In this document: one piece after another, positions 19,551-28,961 of the stretch | Layout: every line of letters begins with the position of its first letter | Position numbering within the stretch: the first letter of the stretch is position 1 | NCBI RefSeq assembly: GCF_002794355.1 | Contig: NZ_PGOI01000007.1 | Span: 1-64,000, forward strand | Reading direction: 5' to 3' | Source of the DNA: Pseudorhodobacter sp. MZDSW-24AT | GTDB taxonomy: Bacteria; Pseudomonadota; Alphaproteobacteria; Rhodobacterales; Rhodobacteraceae | Length of the DNA stretch: 64,000 nucleotides | Notes under the pieces: generated by a model | The model's database searches: none | Told to the model about the DNA's origin: nothing | What the model saw: the letters and a program-made list of their open reading frames with translations, nothing else | Position numbers and translations under genes: made by a program

Positions 19551-21991
19551 GCATGGGCAAATCCCTCCCGCATGATGCCGCCCCCCTGCATGTGACAGGC
19601 CAAGCGCGCTATGTCGACGATATCCCGCTTCCCGGCAATGCGCTGCATCTGGCCTTTGGCCTGTCCACCATCGCCCATGGCCGGGTGACCGCGCTCGATC
19701 TCACCGCCGTCCGGGCCGCGCCCGGTGTGGTGGCCGTCTACGGCCCCGAGGATTTCGACGAAGTGCCCGATTGCAGCCCTTCGGCGCATGACGAGCCGAT
19801 GATCTCGACCGGAGAGGTGTTCTATCTCGGCATGCCGCTGTTTCTGGTGGCCGCCGAAAGCCATCTGGCCGCGCGCAAGGCCGCGCGTCTTGCCAAGGTC
19901 ACTTATGACGCCCGCCCGGCGCTGCTGACGGTCGACGACGCCCTCGCCGCCAACAGCCGGTTCGAAGACGGCCCGGTGATCTGGACCAAAGGCGATGCCG
20001 CGCGCAAGATCGACGCGGCCCCGCATCAGATCGAAGGGCGCTTCGAGGTGGGTGGGCAAGAACATTTCTACCTCGAAGGTCAGGTCGCCGCCTGCCTGCC
20101 GCTGGAAGGCGGCGATCTTTTGGTCCACGCCTCGACGCAACACCCCTCCGAGATCCAGCACAAGGTCGCCCATGCCCTGCATCTGCCGATGAGCGCGGTG
20201 CGGGTCGAGGTGCGGCGCATGGGCGGCGGCTTTGGCGGCAAGGAAAGCCAAGGCAACGCGCTGGCCATCGCCTGCGCCGTTGTCGCCAGCCGCACCGGGC
20301 GCCCGGCCAAAATGCGCTATGACCGCGACGATGATATGATGATCACCGGCAAGCGGCATGACCTGCGCATCCTCTATCGCGCGGGCTTTGATGATCAGGG
20401 CCGCGTCACGGGCGTGACCTTCACCCATCTGTTCCGCTGTGGCTGGGCGCAGGACCTGTCCTTGCCGGTGGCCGATCGCGCCATGCTGCACACGGACAAC
20501 TGCTATCACCTGCCCGACATTCGCATCGAAAGCCACCGCCTCAAGACCCACACCCAAAGCGCCACCGCCTTCCGTGGCTTTGGCGGGCCGCAGGGCATGG
20601 TCGGGATCGAGCGGGTGATGGATCACGTCGCCCATGCACTGGGCCGCGATCCGCTGGAGGTGCGGCGGGCAAACTTCTACGCGGCGGCGGCACAGACGCC
20701 CGCCTCTGCGGCTCCGGCACCGCAACCCCCCGATCATCCCCCCGCCGATGACAGCGTGGATCTGACCTCGCGCGGGGCGCTTGCCACCAGCGCCGACAGC
20801 ACCTCCGCCGCGCAGGCGCGGCCGAACCTGCCTGCACAGGGCGAAAGCCCGGGCACGCAGTCCACGCCCTTCTTCATGCCGGTCGAGGATTTCATCGGCC
20901 ACGAACTGGTGGCCCGTCTGGTCGAAACCTCAGATTACGCCGCGCGGCGCAAGGCCATTGCCCAATGGAACGCGGACAGCCGCATTCTGAAACGTGGGAT
21001 CGCGCTCACCCCGGTGAAGTTCGGCATCTCCTTCACGCTGACCCACCTCAATCAGGCCGGGGCCTTGGTCCATGTCTATCAGGACGGGTCCATCCACCTC
21101 AACCACGGTGGCACCGAAATGGGACAGGGCCTGTTTCAGAAAGTGGCGCAGGTGGCGGCAAGCGTCTTTGGCGTCGATCCAGACCGGGTCAAGATCACCG
21201 CCACCGACACGGCGAAAGTGCCCAACACCAGCGCCACGGCGGCAAGCTCCGGCTCTGACCTGAACGGCATGGCCACCCAAGCCGCCTGCCGCACCATCCG
21301 CGACCGCATGGCCGCCTTCCTTGCCGAAAAGCATCAGGCCAAGGCCGAGTCCGTCCGCTTCGCCGATGGCATGGTGCATGTCGCGGGCGAGTCCTATGAT
21401 TTCGCGCGGGTCGTGATGTGGGCCTATCAGGCCCGCGTCAGCCTCTCCTCCACCGGTTTTTACGCCACGCCCAAGCTGCAATGGGACCGCAAGGCCGGCA
21501 AGGGCCGTCCCTTCCTCTATTTCGCCTATGGCGCTGCGGTGACAGAGGTGGTGATCGACACCCTGACGGGCGAAAACCGCATTCTGCGCGCCGACCTCTT
21601 GCACGACACCGGCAGCAGCCTGAACACCGCCTTGGACATCGGGCAGGTGGAAGGCGCCTATGTGCAAGGCGCGGGCTGGCTGACCACCGAAGAACTCGTC
21701 TGGGACGGCAAGGGCAGGCTGACCACCCATGCCCCAAGCACCTACAAGATCCCAGCCTGTTCCGACCGCCCGGATGTGATGAATGTCGCGCTCTGGGACA
21801 AACCCAACCGGGAAGACACCGTCGGTCGCTCCAAGGCCGTGGGCGAGCCGCCCTTCATGCTTGGCATCTCGGCGCTTTACGCGCTGTCCGATGCGGTGGC
21901 GGCCTGCGGCCCGGGGTATCCGGCCCTCGACGCGCCCGCCACGGCGGAACGCGTGCTGGCGGCGGTGCGGCGGGTGCGCGGCGATGTTTGA
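19547..21991 (+). CDS. xdhB: XdhB, xanthine dehydrogenase molybdenum subunit (with internal low-complexity insertion)
   Basis: 814-residue molybdopterin-binding subunit that carries the purine oxidation site. Family stretches include [16 protein letters not shown], the Moco segments [14 protein letters not shown] and [12 protein letters not shown], and [15 protein letters not shown]. The protein is somewhat longer than usual because of an insertion of about 60 residues rich in Ala, Pro, Ser and Asp (about residues 379-441) between NFYA and [14 protein letters not shown], where homologues pass directly into the 'Y-x-M-x-V-E-D' region. The frame is intact and the conserved sequence resumes cleanly. 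It overlaps xdhA by 4 nt and xdhC by 8 nt. Confidence 0.94.
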   Translation: MSMGKSLPHDAAPLHVTGQARYVDDIPLPGNALHLAFGLSTIAHGRVTALDLTAVRAAPGVVAVYGPEDFDEVPDCSPSAHDEPMISTGEVFYLGMPLFLVAAESHLAARKAARLAKVTYDARPALLTVDDALAANSRFEDGPVIWTKGDAARKIDAAPHQIEGRFEVGGQEHFYLEGQVAACLPLEGGDLLVHASTQHPSEIQHKVAHALHLPMSAVRVEVRRMGGGFGGKESQGNALAIACAVVASRTGRPAKMRYDRDDDMMITGKRHDLRILYRAGFDDQGRVTGVTFTHLFRCGWAQDLSLPVADRAMLHTDNCYHLPDIRIESHRLKTHTQSATAFRGFGGPQGMVGIERVMDHVAHALGRDPLEVRRANFYAAAAQTPASAAPAPQPPDHPPADDSVDLTSRGALATSADSTSAAQARPNLPAQGESPGTQSTPFFMPVEDFIGHELVARLVETSDYAARRKAIAQWNADSRILKRGIALTPVKFGISFTLTHLNQAGALVHVYQDGSIHLNHGGTEMGQGLFQKVAQVAASVFGVDPDRVKITATDTAKVPNTSATAASSGSDLNGMATQAACRTIRDRMAAFLAEKHQAKAESVRFADGMVHVAGESYDFARVVMWAYQARVSLSSTGFYATPKLQWDRKAGKGRPFLYFAYGAAVTEVVIDTLTGENRILRADLLHDTGSSLNTALDIGQVEGAYVQGAGWLTTEELVWDGKGRLTTHAPSTYKIPACSDRPDVMNVALWDKPNREDTVGRSKAVGEPPFMLGISALYALSDAVAACGPGYPALDAPATAERVLAAVRRVRGDV

Positions 21992-22919
21992 TCTCGACAC
22001 GCTGGCCGCAACCGTTGCCGCCCATGGCCCGGTCGCGCGGGTGGTGATCGCCGGACATGACGGCTCCTCCCCGCGCGAACCCGGCGCCTCCCTCTTGGTC
22101 TGGCACGACGGGCAATCCGGCACCATTGGCGGGGGCGCGCTGGAATGGGAAGCCACCTTGCGCGCGCGCGCCATGCTGGCATCCGGGGGCCGCGCCGTGC
22201 AGCGGGTGCCCTTGGGCCCGGCGCTGGGGCAATGCTGCGGCGGGGCCGTCACCCTTGTGACCGAAGTCTACGATGCCACCTGCCTGCCGGTGGCAGAGGC
22301 GGGGGTGGTGGCACGCAGTCTGGACGGGCGCGACCGACCGCTCGCGGTCCAGCGCCTGATCGACCGGGCGCGCGGACAAGGCATCCTCCCCGCGACGCAA
22401 CTGGTGCAAGGCTGGTTTCTCGAACCCCTCACCCCTCCCTGCCGCGATCTCTGGATCTGGGGGGCCGGGCATGTCGGGCGCGCTCTGGTCGCCGTTCTGG
22501 CCCCGCTGCCCGGTCTGCGCCTGACATGGATCGACGTGGCGCCAGATCGCTTCCCTTCCCCCCTCCCCGCTGGCGTGACCGTCCTGCCCTGCGCCGATGC
22601 CGCACGTCTGGTGTCCCACGCGCCTCCGGGGGCAGAGCATCTGGTCCTGACCTACAGCCATGCGCTCGATCTGGATCTGTGCCACCGCCTCTTGCAGCAC
22701 GGCTTCGCCCGTGCCGGGGTCATCGGCTCCGCCACCAAATGGGCGCGCTTCCGCGCGCGGTTGACCGCCCTCGGCCATGCCGCCCCCGCCATCGCCCGCA
22801 TCGAGTGCCCGATCGGTGACCCGCGCTTGGGCAAACATCCGCAGGCCATTGCCATCGGCGTGGCGCAGGCCGTGCTGTCCCGCAAAGCCCTTCCCTCGTT
22901 CAAGGAGACCGCCCTATGA
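21984..22919 (+). CDS. xdhC: XdhC, molybdenum-cofactor insertion chaperone for xanthine dehydrogenase
   Basis: 311-residue protein that binds sulfurated molybdenum cofactor and delivers it to XdhB. The N-terminal XdhC/CoxI motif HDGSSPREPGASLLVW and GTIGGGALEWEA is followed by the Rossmann-like half with LWIWGAGHVGRALVAVL and the final region IGSATKWARFRARL...IECPIGDPRLGKHPQAIAIGVAQ. The start at 21984 overlaps xdhB by 8 nt. Its stop overlaps the ABC ATPase start by 4 nt (ATGA), tying the oxidase and transporter into one transcript. Confidence 0.95.
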   Translation: MFDLDTLAATVAAHGPVARVVIAGHDGSSPREPGASLLVWHDGQSGTIGGGALEWEATLRARAMLASGGRAVQRVPLGPALGQCCGGAVTLVTEVYDATCLPVAEAGVVARSLDGRDRPLAVQRLIDRARGQGILPATQLVQGWFLEPLTPPCRDLWIWGAGHVGRALVAVLAPLPGLRLTWIDVAPDRFPSPLPAGVTVLPCADAARLVSHAPPGAEHLVLTYSHALDLDLCHRLLQHGFARAGVIGSATKWARFRARLTALGHAAPAIARIECPIGDPRLGKHPQAIAIGVAQAVLSRKALPSFKETAL

Positions 22920-24442
22920 CACGGCCCGAACTGCTGCGCGTCGAAGGCGTGACCAAGGCCTATCCCGGCGTGGTTGCCAATTCCGATGTATCCTTTGCGA
23001 TTTCCGAAGGCGAGATCCACGCCCTTCTGGGCGAAAACGGGGCCGGAAAATCCACGCTGGTGAAAATGATCTACGGGCTGGTCAAGCCCGATCAAGGGCG
23101 CATGACCCTGCGCGGCGCCGCATTCTCCCCCAGCGAACCGCGCGCGGCCCGCGCCAGCGGTGTGGCCATGGTCTTCCAGCATTTCAGCCTGTTCGAGGCC
23201 CTGAATGTGGCCGAGAACGTGGCTCTGGGCATGGAAAATCCGCCCCCGATGAAAGAACTCGCCGCGCGGATTCGCTCTGTCAGCGAAGAATACGGCCTCC
23301 CGCTCGATCCGGCGCGCATGGTGGGGGACCTCTCGGCCGGAGAGCGTCAGCGGGTCGAAATCGTGCGCTGTCTGCTGCAAGACCCCAAACTCTTGATCAT
23401 GGACGAACCCACCAGCGTGCTGACACCGCAAGAGGTGGAGATTCTGTTCAAGACCCTGCGCCAGCTGTCTGCCGAAGGCACCGCGATCCTCTATATCAGC
23501 CACAAGCTCGAAGAGATCCGCGCGCTGTGCGACGAGGCAACGATCCTGCGGCGCGGCAAAGTGGTCGCCACCTGCACACCGCGCGACAGGTCTGCGCGCG
23601 AAATGGCTGAATTGATGATCGGCGCCACCCTCACGCCTCCCGCGCGGGCGGGCACCACCAAGGGGGCGGTTGCGCTGGAAGTGGCCGATCTCTCGGTCGC
23701 CTCGCCCATTCCGTTCGGCACCGCGCTCAAGAATGTCTCCTTCACCGTGGCCAAGGGCGAAGTGCTGGGCATTGCCGGCGTTGCGGGCAACGGGCAAGAC
23801 GAATTGCTGCTCGCCCTCTCGGGCGAGCTGCGCGCGAACCGCGATTCCGTGCGGATCAACGGTCAGGGCGCAGGCCACACCGGCCCCAATGAACGGCGCA
23901 GCGCGGGTCTGGTGGCCGCCCCCGAAGAACGGCTGGGCCATGCCGCCGCCCCGGACATGAGCCTCGTGGAAAACGCCCTGCTCTCCGGCGCCTTGCGCAA
24001 GGGGCTGGTGCAACGCGGCTTCATCGACTGGCAGGCGACAGAACGCTTTGCCGCGGGCATCGTGTCCGATTTCGACGTCCGCACCCCGGGCACCCATGTC
24101 GCCGCACGCGCGCTTTCGGGCGGCAACCTGCAGAAATTCGTCGTCGGGCGCGAATTGAGCCAGACCCCTGAAATCATCGTCATCAACCAGCCCACATGGG
24201 GCGTCGACGCCGCCGCTGCGGCCAGCATCCGCCAAGCCATTCTGGACCGGGCAGCACAAGGCGCAGCCGTTGTGGTCATCAGCCAAGACCTCGATGAACT
24301 TCTTGAAATCGCCGACAATTTCGCCGCCCTCAACGAAGGAAGGCTCACGCCGCCGCGCCCGGTGGCTGGCCTTACGATTGACGAAATCGGCCTGATGATG
24401 GGCGGCGCGCACGGGATGGAGGTGGCGCATCATGGCCATTGA
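22916..24442 (+). CDS. BMP-type nucleoside/purine ABC transporter, double ATP-binding protein
   Basis: 508-residue ATPase with two ABC domains, as in RbsA/NupA-type transporters. Domain 1 has Walker A GENGAGKST, signature LSAGERQRVEIVR and Walker B LLIMDEPTS. Domain 2 has a degenerate Walker A (GVAGNGQDEL), signature LSGGNLQKFVVGREL and IIVINQPTWGVD. It powers the permease pair encoded downstream. The coupling to xdhC by a 4-nt overlap suggests that the substrate is a purine base, purine nucleoside or urate-like compound; exact specificity cannot be read from the sequence. Confidence 0.92.
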   Translation: MTRPELLRVEGVTKAYPGVVANSDVSFAISEGEIHALLGENGAGKSTLVKMIYGLVKPDQGRMTLRGAAFSPSEPRAARASGVAMVFQHFSLFEALNVAENVALGMENPPPMKELAARIRSVSEEYGLPLDPARMVGDLSAGERQRVEIVRCLLQDPKLLIMDEPTSVLTPQEVEILFKTLRQLSAEGTAILYISHKLEEIRALCDEATILRRGKVVATCTPRDRSAREMAELMIGATLTPPARAGTTKGAVALEVADLSVASPIPFGTALKNVSFTVAKGEVLGIAGVAGNGQDELLLALSGELRANRDSVRINGQGAGHTGPNERRSAGLVAAPEERLGHAAAPDMSLVENALLSGALRKGLVQRGFIDWQATERFAAGIVSDFDVRTPGTHVAARALSGGNLQKFVVGRELSQTPEIIVINQPTWGVDAAAAASIRQAILDRAAQGAAVVVISQDLDELLEIADNFAALNEGRLTPPRPVAGLTIDEIGLMMGGAHGMEVAHHGH

Positions 24443-24523
24443 CGCACACCGCGGCCCCCATGCCCTGCGCGGCGCGGCCGCCTTGCCAAAGAACAGTCTG
24501 CAACAGTTGAACGGGGCCCTTGC

Positions 24524-25612
24524 ATGATCCGGCTTGAAAAAAGACCTTCGCCAAGCCGCTTCTGGCAGGCGTCCACGCCCGTGCTGGCGGTGGTGCTCAC
24601 CATGATCGCGGGCGGGCTCATGTTTGCGGCGCTCGGCAAGAACCCGTTCGAGGCGATCCGCACGATTTTCTGGGACCCGCTGTTCAACCCGCAATTCGCA
24701 AGCTATTCGCGGCCTCAACTGCTGGTCAAGGCGGGCCCGCTGATCCTGATTGCCATCGGGCTGTCCTTGGGCTTTCGGGCCGGGATCTGGAACATCGGCG
24801 CCGAAGGCCAGTATATCATGGGGGCACTGTTCGGTGCGGGTGTCGGCCTCGCCTTCTATCCTGCCGATCTGTGGTTCATCTTCCCGCTGATGGTGGTGGC
24901 AGGTGCCTTCGGAGGCTGGATCTGGGCCATGATCCCCGCCATTCTGCGCACCAAATTCAACACCAATGAAATCCTCGTCAGCCTGCTGATGGTCTATATC
25001 GCGCAGAACATCCTGTCGTCGATGTCGCTGGGCCTTCTGCGCAACCCCGAGGGCGGAGGCTTTCCGGGCAGCCGCAACCTCAGCCAATATCCGGCCGCCT
25101 CCAATCCCGAACTGATCGCGGGCACCGGCCTGCACTGGGGGGTGATTGCCGCCTTCATGGCGGTGATCGCGGCCTATATCCTGCTTCAGCGCCACATCCT
25201 TGGCTTTCACATCAAACTGGCCGGGCAGGCGCCGCGCGCCGCGCGCTATGCCGGGGTGAATCCGACCGGGCTGATCCTGTTGTGCATGGGCATCTCCGGG
25301 GCCTTGGCCGGACTCGCCGGCCTGTTCGAGGTCGCGGGTCCCGCCGGACAGATCAGCATCGATTTCAACGTGGGCTACGGCTTTACCGCGATCATCGTGG
25401 CCTTTCTGGGGCGGCTGAACCCCATCGGCATCCTGCTCGCCGGGCTGCTGATGGCGCTCACCTATATCGGCGGCGAGCTGGCGCAATTCATGCTGGGCCT
25501 GCCCGCGGCGGCGATTCAGGCCTTTCAGGGCATGCTGCTCTTCTTCCTGCTGGCCGTCGATCTGCTCAGCAACTACCGCATTCGCCTTGGCAGCACGAAG
25601 GAGGCCATCTGA
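24524..25612 (+). CDS. BMP-type ABC transporter permease 1
   Basis: 362-residue permease of the branched BMP/nucleoside family with about eight to ten membrane helices. Family stretches are LIAIGLSLGFRAGIWNIGAEGQYIMGAL, LRTKFNTNEILVSLLMVYIAQ and AGQAPRAARYAGVNPT. An 81-nt spacer separates it from the ATPase. Its TGA overlaps the ATG of the second permease by 1 nt. It forms the membrane pore together with the next gene product. Confidence 0.93.
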   Translation: MIRLEKRPSPSRFWQASTPVLAVVLTMIAGGLMFAALGKNPFEAIRTIFWDPLFNPQFASYSRPQLLVKAGPLILIAIGLSLGFRAGIWNIGAEGQYIMGALFGAGVGLAFYPADLWFIFPLMVVAGAFGGWIWAMIPAILRTKFNTNEILVSLLMVYIAQNILSSMSLGLLRNPEGGGFPGSRNLSQYPAASNPELIAGTGLHWGVIAAFMAVIAAYILLQRHILGFHIKLAGQAPRAARYAGVNPTGLILLCMGISGALAGLAGLFEVAGPAGQISIDFNVGYGFTAIIVAFLGRLNPIGILLAGLLMALTYIGGELAQFMLGLPAAAIQAFQGMLLFFLLAVDLLSNYRIRLGSTKEAI

Positions 25613-26541
25613 TGTTTGGAGGAATCGATCCGGCTCTGCTGATTTCGGCGCTGATGGTGGCGTCGGTGCCCATCATCCTTGCGGCCATCGGCGAATTGGT
25701 TGTCGAGCGCGCCGGGGTGCTCAACCTCGGGGTCGAGGGCATGATGATCATGGGCGCGGTCTGCGGCTTCATCCTCTCCGTGCAAACCGGCAGCGCCTTC
25801 ATGGGCTTTGTCGGAGGCGCGGTGGGGGGCATGGCGATGGCGCTGATCTTTGGCCTGCTCACGCAATATCTGCTGGCCAATCAGGTGGCCTCAGGGCTCG
25901 CGCTCACCTTGTTCGGCTTGGGCTTGTCGTCCTTGATGGGCCAAGGCTTCGTGGGCATCCGCCCGCCTGCCACGGGCGCGGTGCCCTTTGGGCCGCTGGC
26001 CGACATCCCCTTCTTAGGGCGCGTCCTGTTCAGCCATGACTGGGTGGTCTACCTCTCCTTGGCCTCGGTCGCCGCGACGTGGTGGGTGCTGCGCTCCACC
26101 CGCACCGGCCTCATCCTGCGCGCGGTGGGCGAAAGCCATGATGCCGCGCATGCCCTGGGCTACAAGGTCCGCAAGATCCGCATGTTGGCGATCCTCTTCG
26201 GCGGCGCCATGGCAGGCGTCGGCGGCGCCTACATCAGCCTCGTGCGCGTCCCCCAATGGACCGATGGCATCACCGCCGGCGCAGGCTGGATCGCCTTGGC
26301 CATCGTGGTCTTCGCGGCATGGCGCCCGTGGCGCGCGCTGATCGGCGCCTATCTTTTCGGCGGAATCTCCGTGCTCCAGCTTAATTTGCAAGCAGCCGGA
26401 GCGCGAATCCCGGTCGAATACTTGTCGATGTCGCCGTATCTGATAACCATCCTTGTGCTGGTCATCATGTCCTCGGGGCGCGGAAAGGCCGCACTCAGCG
26501 CCCCGGCAAGTCTGGGCAAGAACTTCCACGCCTCACGCTGA
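25612..26541 (+). CDS. BMP-type ABC transporter permease 2
   Basis: 309-residue permease. It begins MFGGIDPALLISALMVAS and contains the diagnostic ILAAIGELVVERAGVLNLGVEGMMIMGAV, LRAVGESHDAAHALGYKVRKIRMLAILFGG and RVPQWTDGITAGAGWIALAIVVFAAW. Start and stop overlap with the preceding permease (TGATG) argues for coupled translation and a heterodimeric pore. The periplasmic binding protein follows after 50 nt. Confidence 0.93.
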   Translation: MFGGIDPALLISALMVASVPIILAAIGELVVERAGVLNLGVEGMMIMGAVCGFILSVQTGSAFMGFVGGAVGGMAMALIFGLLTQYLLANQVASGLALTLFGLGLSSLMGQGFVGIRPPATGAVPFGPLADIPFLGRVLFSHDWVVYLSLASVAATWWVLRSTRTGLILRAVGESHDAAHALGYKVRKIRMLAILFGGAMAGVGGAYISLVRVPQWTDGITAGAGWIALAIVVFAAWRPWRALIGAYLFGGISVLQLNLQAAGARIPVEYLSMSPYLITILVLVIMSSGRGKAALSAPASLGKNFHASR

Positions 26542-26591
26542 GGCATCATCCAAACCGGGGCCGATCAACGGCCCCTTTCAGGGAGACGACA

Positions 26592-27683
26592 ATGAATCGC
26601 AGAACACTTCTCGCCACCGCGGCGCTGGGTCTCGGGCTTGCCTTCGGCGGGTCCGCCAGCGCGCAGGGCCTCGACAAGGTCAAGGCCTGCTTCGTTTACG
26701 TGGGGCCGATCGGCGATCTGGGCTGGACCTATCAGCACCATCAAGGCGCGCTAGAGCTGGTGGAAACCTATGGCGACAAGGTCGAGATCGCCTTTCAGGA
26801 AAACGTGCCGGAAGGCGCCGATGCCGAGCGTGTTCTGACCCAGATGGCCCTGTCAGGCTGCAACATCATCTTCACCACCTCCTTCGGCTACATGGACCCG
26901 ACGAACAACGTCGCGGCCAAATTCCCCGACATCAAGTTCGAGCACGCCACCGGCTACAAGCGCGAGCATCCGAACGTCTCCACCTACAACGCCCGCTTCT
27001 ACGAAGGCCGTGCGATTCAGGGCCACATCGCTGGCAAGATGACCAAGACCAACAAGATCGGCTACATCGGCTCTTTCCCGATCCCCGAAGTGGTCATGGG
27101 CATCAACAGCTATTACCTGCACGCCAAGAAGGTGAACCCCGATGTCGAACTGTCGGTGGTCTGGGCCTTCACATGGTTTGATCCCGCAAAAGAAGCCGAC
27201 TCGGCCAAGGCGCTGATCGACCAAGGCGTCGACGTGATCGCCAGCCACACCGATTCGACCGCGCCGCTCGCCGAAGCCGCCAAAACCAACGGCGCCGTCA
27301 TCGGCTTTGGCCAAGCCTCCGACATGGCCGACTACAAGCCAAGCCCGCGCGTGTCCTCGATCATCGACAATTGGGCCCCCTATTACGTCAAGCGCGTGGG
27401 CGAGCTTCTGGACGGCACCTATGAGCAGGTCGACAGCTGGGCAGGCATTCCCGAAGGCGAAGTCGAAATCGGTGAAATCACCGACGCCGTCCCCGCCGAG
27501 ATCAAGGCCGAGGCCGAGGCGATGCGCGATGCCATCGCAGCGGGCACCTACCACCCCTTCACCGGCCCGATCAACAAACAGGACGGCTCGGTCTGGCTCG
27601 CCGAAGGTGCGGTGGCCCCCGATGGCGACCTCTTGGGCATGAACTTCTACATCGAAGGCATTTCGGGCGAAATTCCGAAGTAA
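26592..27683 (+). CDS. BMP-family substrate-binding protein of the purine/nucleoside ABC transporter
   Basis: 363-residue exported binding protein with an N-terminal signal sequence (MNRRTLLATAALGLGLAFGG, cleavage likely after SASA-Q). BMP/Med family stretches are VYVGPIGDLGWTYQHHQGAL, NIIFTTSFGYMDPTNNVAAKFPDI, FYEGRAIQGHIAGKMTKTNKIGYIGSFPIPEV and ASHTDSTAPLAEAAK. BMP proteins bind purine nucleosides or related ligands. It is the last gene of the xdhABC-transporter operon, followed by a strong intrinsic terminator. Its start is preceded by GGGAGACGACA. Confidence 0.93.
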   Translation: MNRRTLLATAALGLGLAFGGSASAQGLDKVKACFVYVGPIGDLGWTYQHHQGALELVETYGDKVEIAFQENVPEGADAERVLTQMALSGCNIIFTTSFGYMDPTNNVAAKFPDIKFEHATGYKREHPNVSTYNARFYEGRAIQGHIAGKMTKTNKIGYIGSFPIPEVVMGINSYYLHAKKVNPDVELSVVWAFTWFDPAKEADSAKALIDQGVDVIASHTDSTAPLAEAAKTNGAVIGFGQASDMADYKPSPRVSSIIDNWAPYYVKRVGELLDGTYEQVDSWAGIPEGEVEIGEITDAVPAEIKAEAEAMRDAIAAGTYHPFTGPINKQDGSVWLAEGAVAPDGDLLGMNFYIEGISGEIPK

Positions 27684-27701
27684 TCTTCCCTCTGCTCCCG
27701 A

Positions 27702-27731
27702 AAAGGCCCGTGCCACGCACGGGCCTTTTTT
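27702..27731 (+). terminator. Intrinsic terminator of the xdhABC/BMP transporter operon
   Basis: Perfect 11-bp stem AAAGGCCCGTG / CACGGGCCTTT with a 5-nt loop, followed by a run of T, 18 nt past the BMP gene stop. Confidence 0.9.
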
Positions 27732-27811
27732 GTTGCCCCCTGCCGCAGGGGGACTGCCTTTTCCGGTCTGAACAGGATAGGCACTCTGGCAAACCGGAAG
27801 GAGCGCAGATC

Positions 27812-28930
27812 ATGGATGCGGATGTTGTCATCATTGGCGGCGGGATTGCAGGACTCTCGCTGGCGGCACGGCTCGCCCCGTCCCTGTCGGTTGTCTTGCT
27901 CGAGGCGGAAGCGGCCTTCGCCCATCACGCATCGGGCCGCTCCGCCGCGCTCTATGAACCCCGCTACGGCAGTCCGGCGGTGGTCGAGCTGTCCTTGGCC
28001 TCTGGCGATTTCTTTCGCGCCGCCAAAGGCGTGTTGTCCCCCCGTGGCCTGTTGATGGTCGGGCGCGCCGCCGACGCCGATGCCTTCCGCGCCGACTCGG
28101 CCTCCATGGGGCTGTCGCCGATCACAGTGGCCGAAGCCTGCGCCATGGTGCCCATCCTCAACCCCGACAGCGTCGCCTTGGCCGCCCATTCTCCCGACGC
28201 ATGGGACATCGACACCGATCTCTTGCTGCAAGACTTCGTGCGAACCGCCCGCGCCGCGGGCGCCCGGCTGCACACCCATGCCGCCGTCACCGACATCCGC
28301 CGCGCAGGCGGCCTGTGGCATCTGACAACCGCAGCAGGCCCGGTGTCGGCGCGGCTTCTCGTCAACGCGGCCGGCGCATGGGTCGACCAGATCGCCCGGC
28401 TGGCAGGCACACAGCCCTTGGGCTTCACCCCCTACCGACGCTCGATGGCGCGCCTTCCGGCACCGGGCGCGCAAGACGTGTCCCGCTGGCCCATGCTCTT
28501 CGGGGCCGGGGAGTCATGGTATGCAAAGCCCGACGCAGGCGCCCTGATCGTCTCGCCCGCAGAAGAGCACGCGACCGAACCGCATGATGCCTGGGCCGAC
28601 GACATGATCCTTGCCGAAGGCCTCGCGCGGTTCGAGCAGATGGTGACCGAACCCGTCACGCGGCTTTTGTCGAACTGGGCGGGCCTGCGCACCTTTGCCC
28701 CCGACCGCACGCTGGTGATCGGCCATGATCCGCAGGAGCCCGCGTTCTTCTGGCTGGCCGGCCAAGGCGGACAAGGCTTTCAGTCCTGCCCTGCCGCAAG
28801 CCAGCTGGCCGCCGATCTGATCCTCGGCCAAAGCCCGGCACTGTCCGCCGCTCTGGTCGCGGCGGTCTCGCCCGCGCGCTTCGGCGGCAGAGCGCCTGTC
28901 CTTAGGGCCGCCGCGCATTTCGACGGGTGA
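27812..28930 (+). CDS. FAD-dependent oxidoreductase (D-amino-acid/glycine oxidase-like, DAO family)
   Basis: 372-residue flavoprotein. The N-terminal dinucleotide motif is VVIIGGGIAGLSLAARLAPSLSVVLLEAE, and the C-terminal FAD/substrate region contains RTFAPDRTLVIGHDP, FFWLAGQGGQGFQSCPAASQLAADLI. It belongs to the DAO superfamily that oxidises primary or secondary amines; the substrate is not evident. The ATG at 27812 is preceded by GGAAGGAG. It lies between the xdh/BMP operon terminator and a lysozyme-like gene on the same strand, so it is probably its own short transcript. Confidence 0.8.
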   Translation: MDADVVIIGGGIAGLSLAARLAPSLSVVLLEAEAAFAHHASGRSAALYEPRYGSPAVVELSLASGDFFRAAKGVLSPRGLLMVGRAADADAFRADSASMGLSPITVAEACAMVPILNPDSVALAAHSPDAWDIDTDLLLQDFVRTARAAGARLHTHAAVTDIRRAGGLWHLTTAAGPVSARLLVNAAGAWVDQIARLAGTQPLGFTPYRRSMARLPAPGAQDVSRWPMLFGAGESWYAKPDAGALIVSPAEEHATEPHDAWADDMILAEGLARFEQMVTEPVTRLLSNWAGLRTFAPDRTLVIGHDPQEPAFFWLAGQGGQGFQSCPAASQLAADLILGQSPALSAALVAAVSPARFGGRAPVLRAAAHFDG

Positions 28931-28961
28931 CACCCGGCCAGCCTTGCGGCACAGTCGCCCG

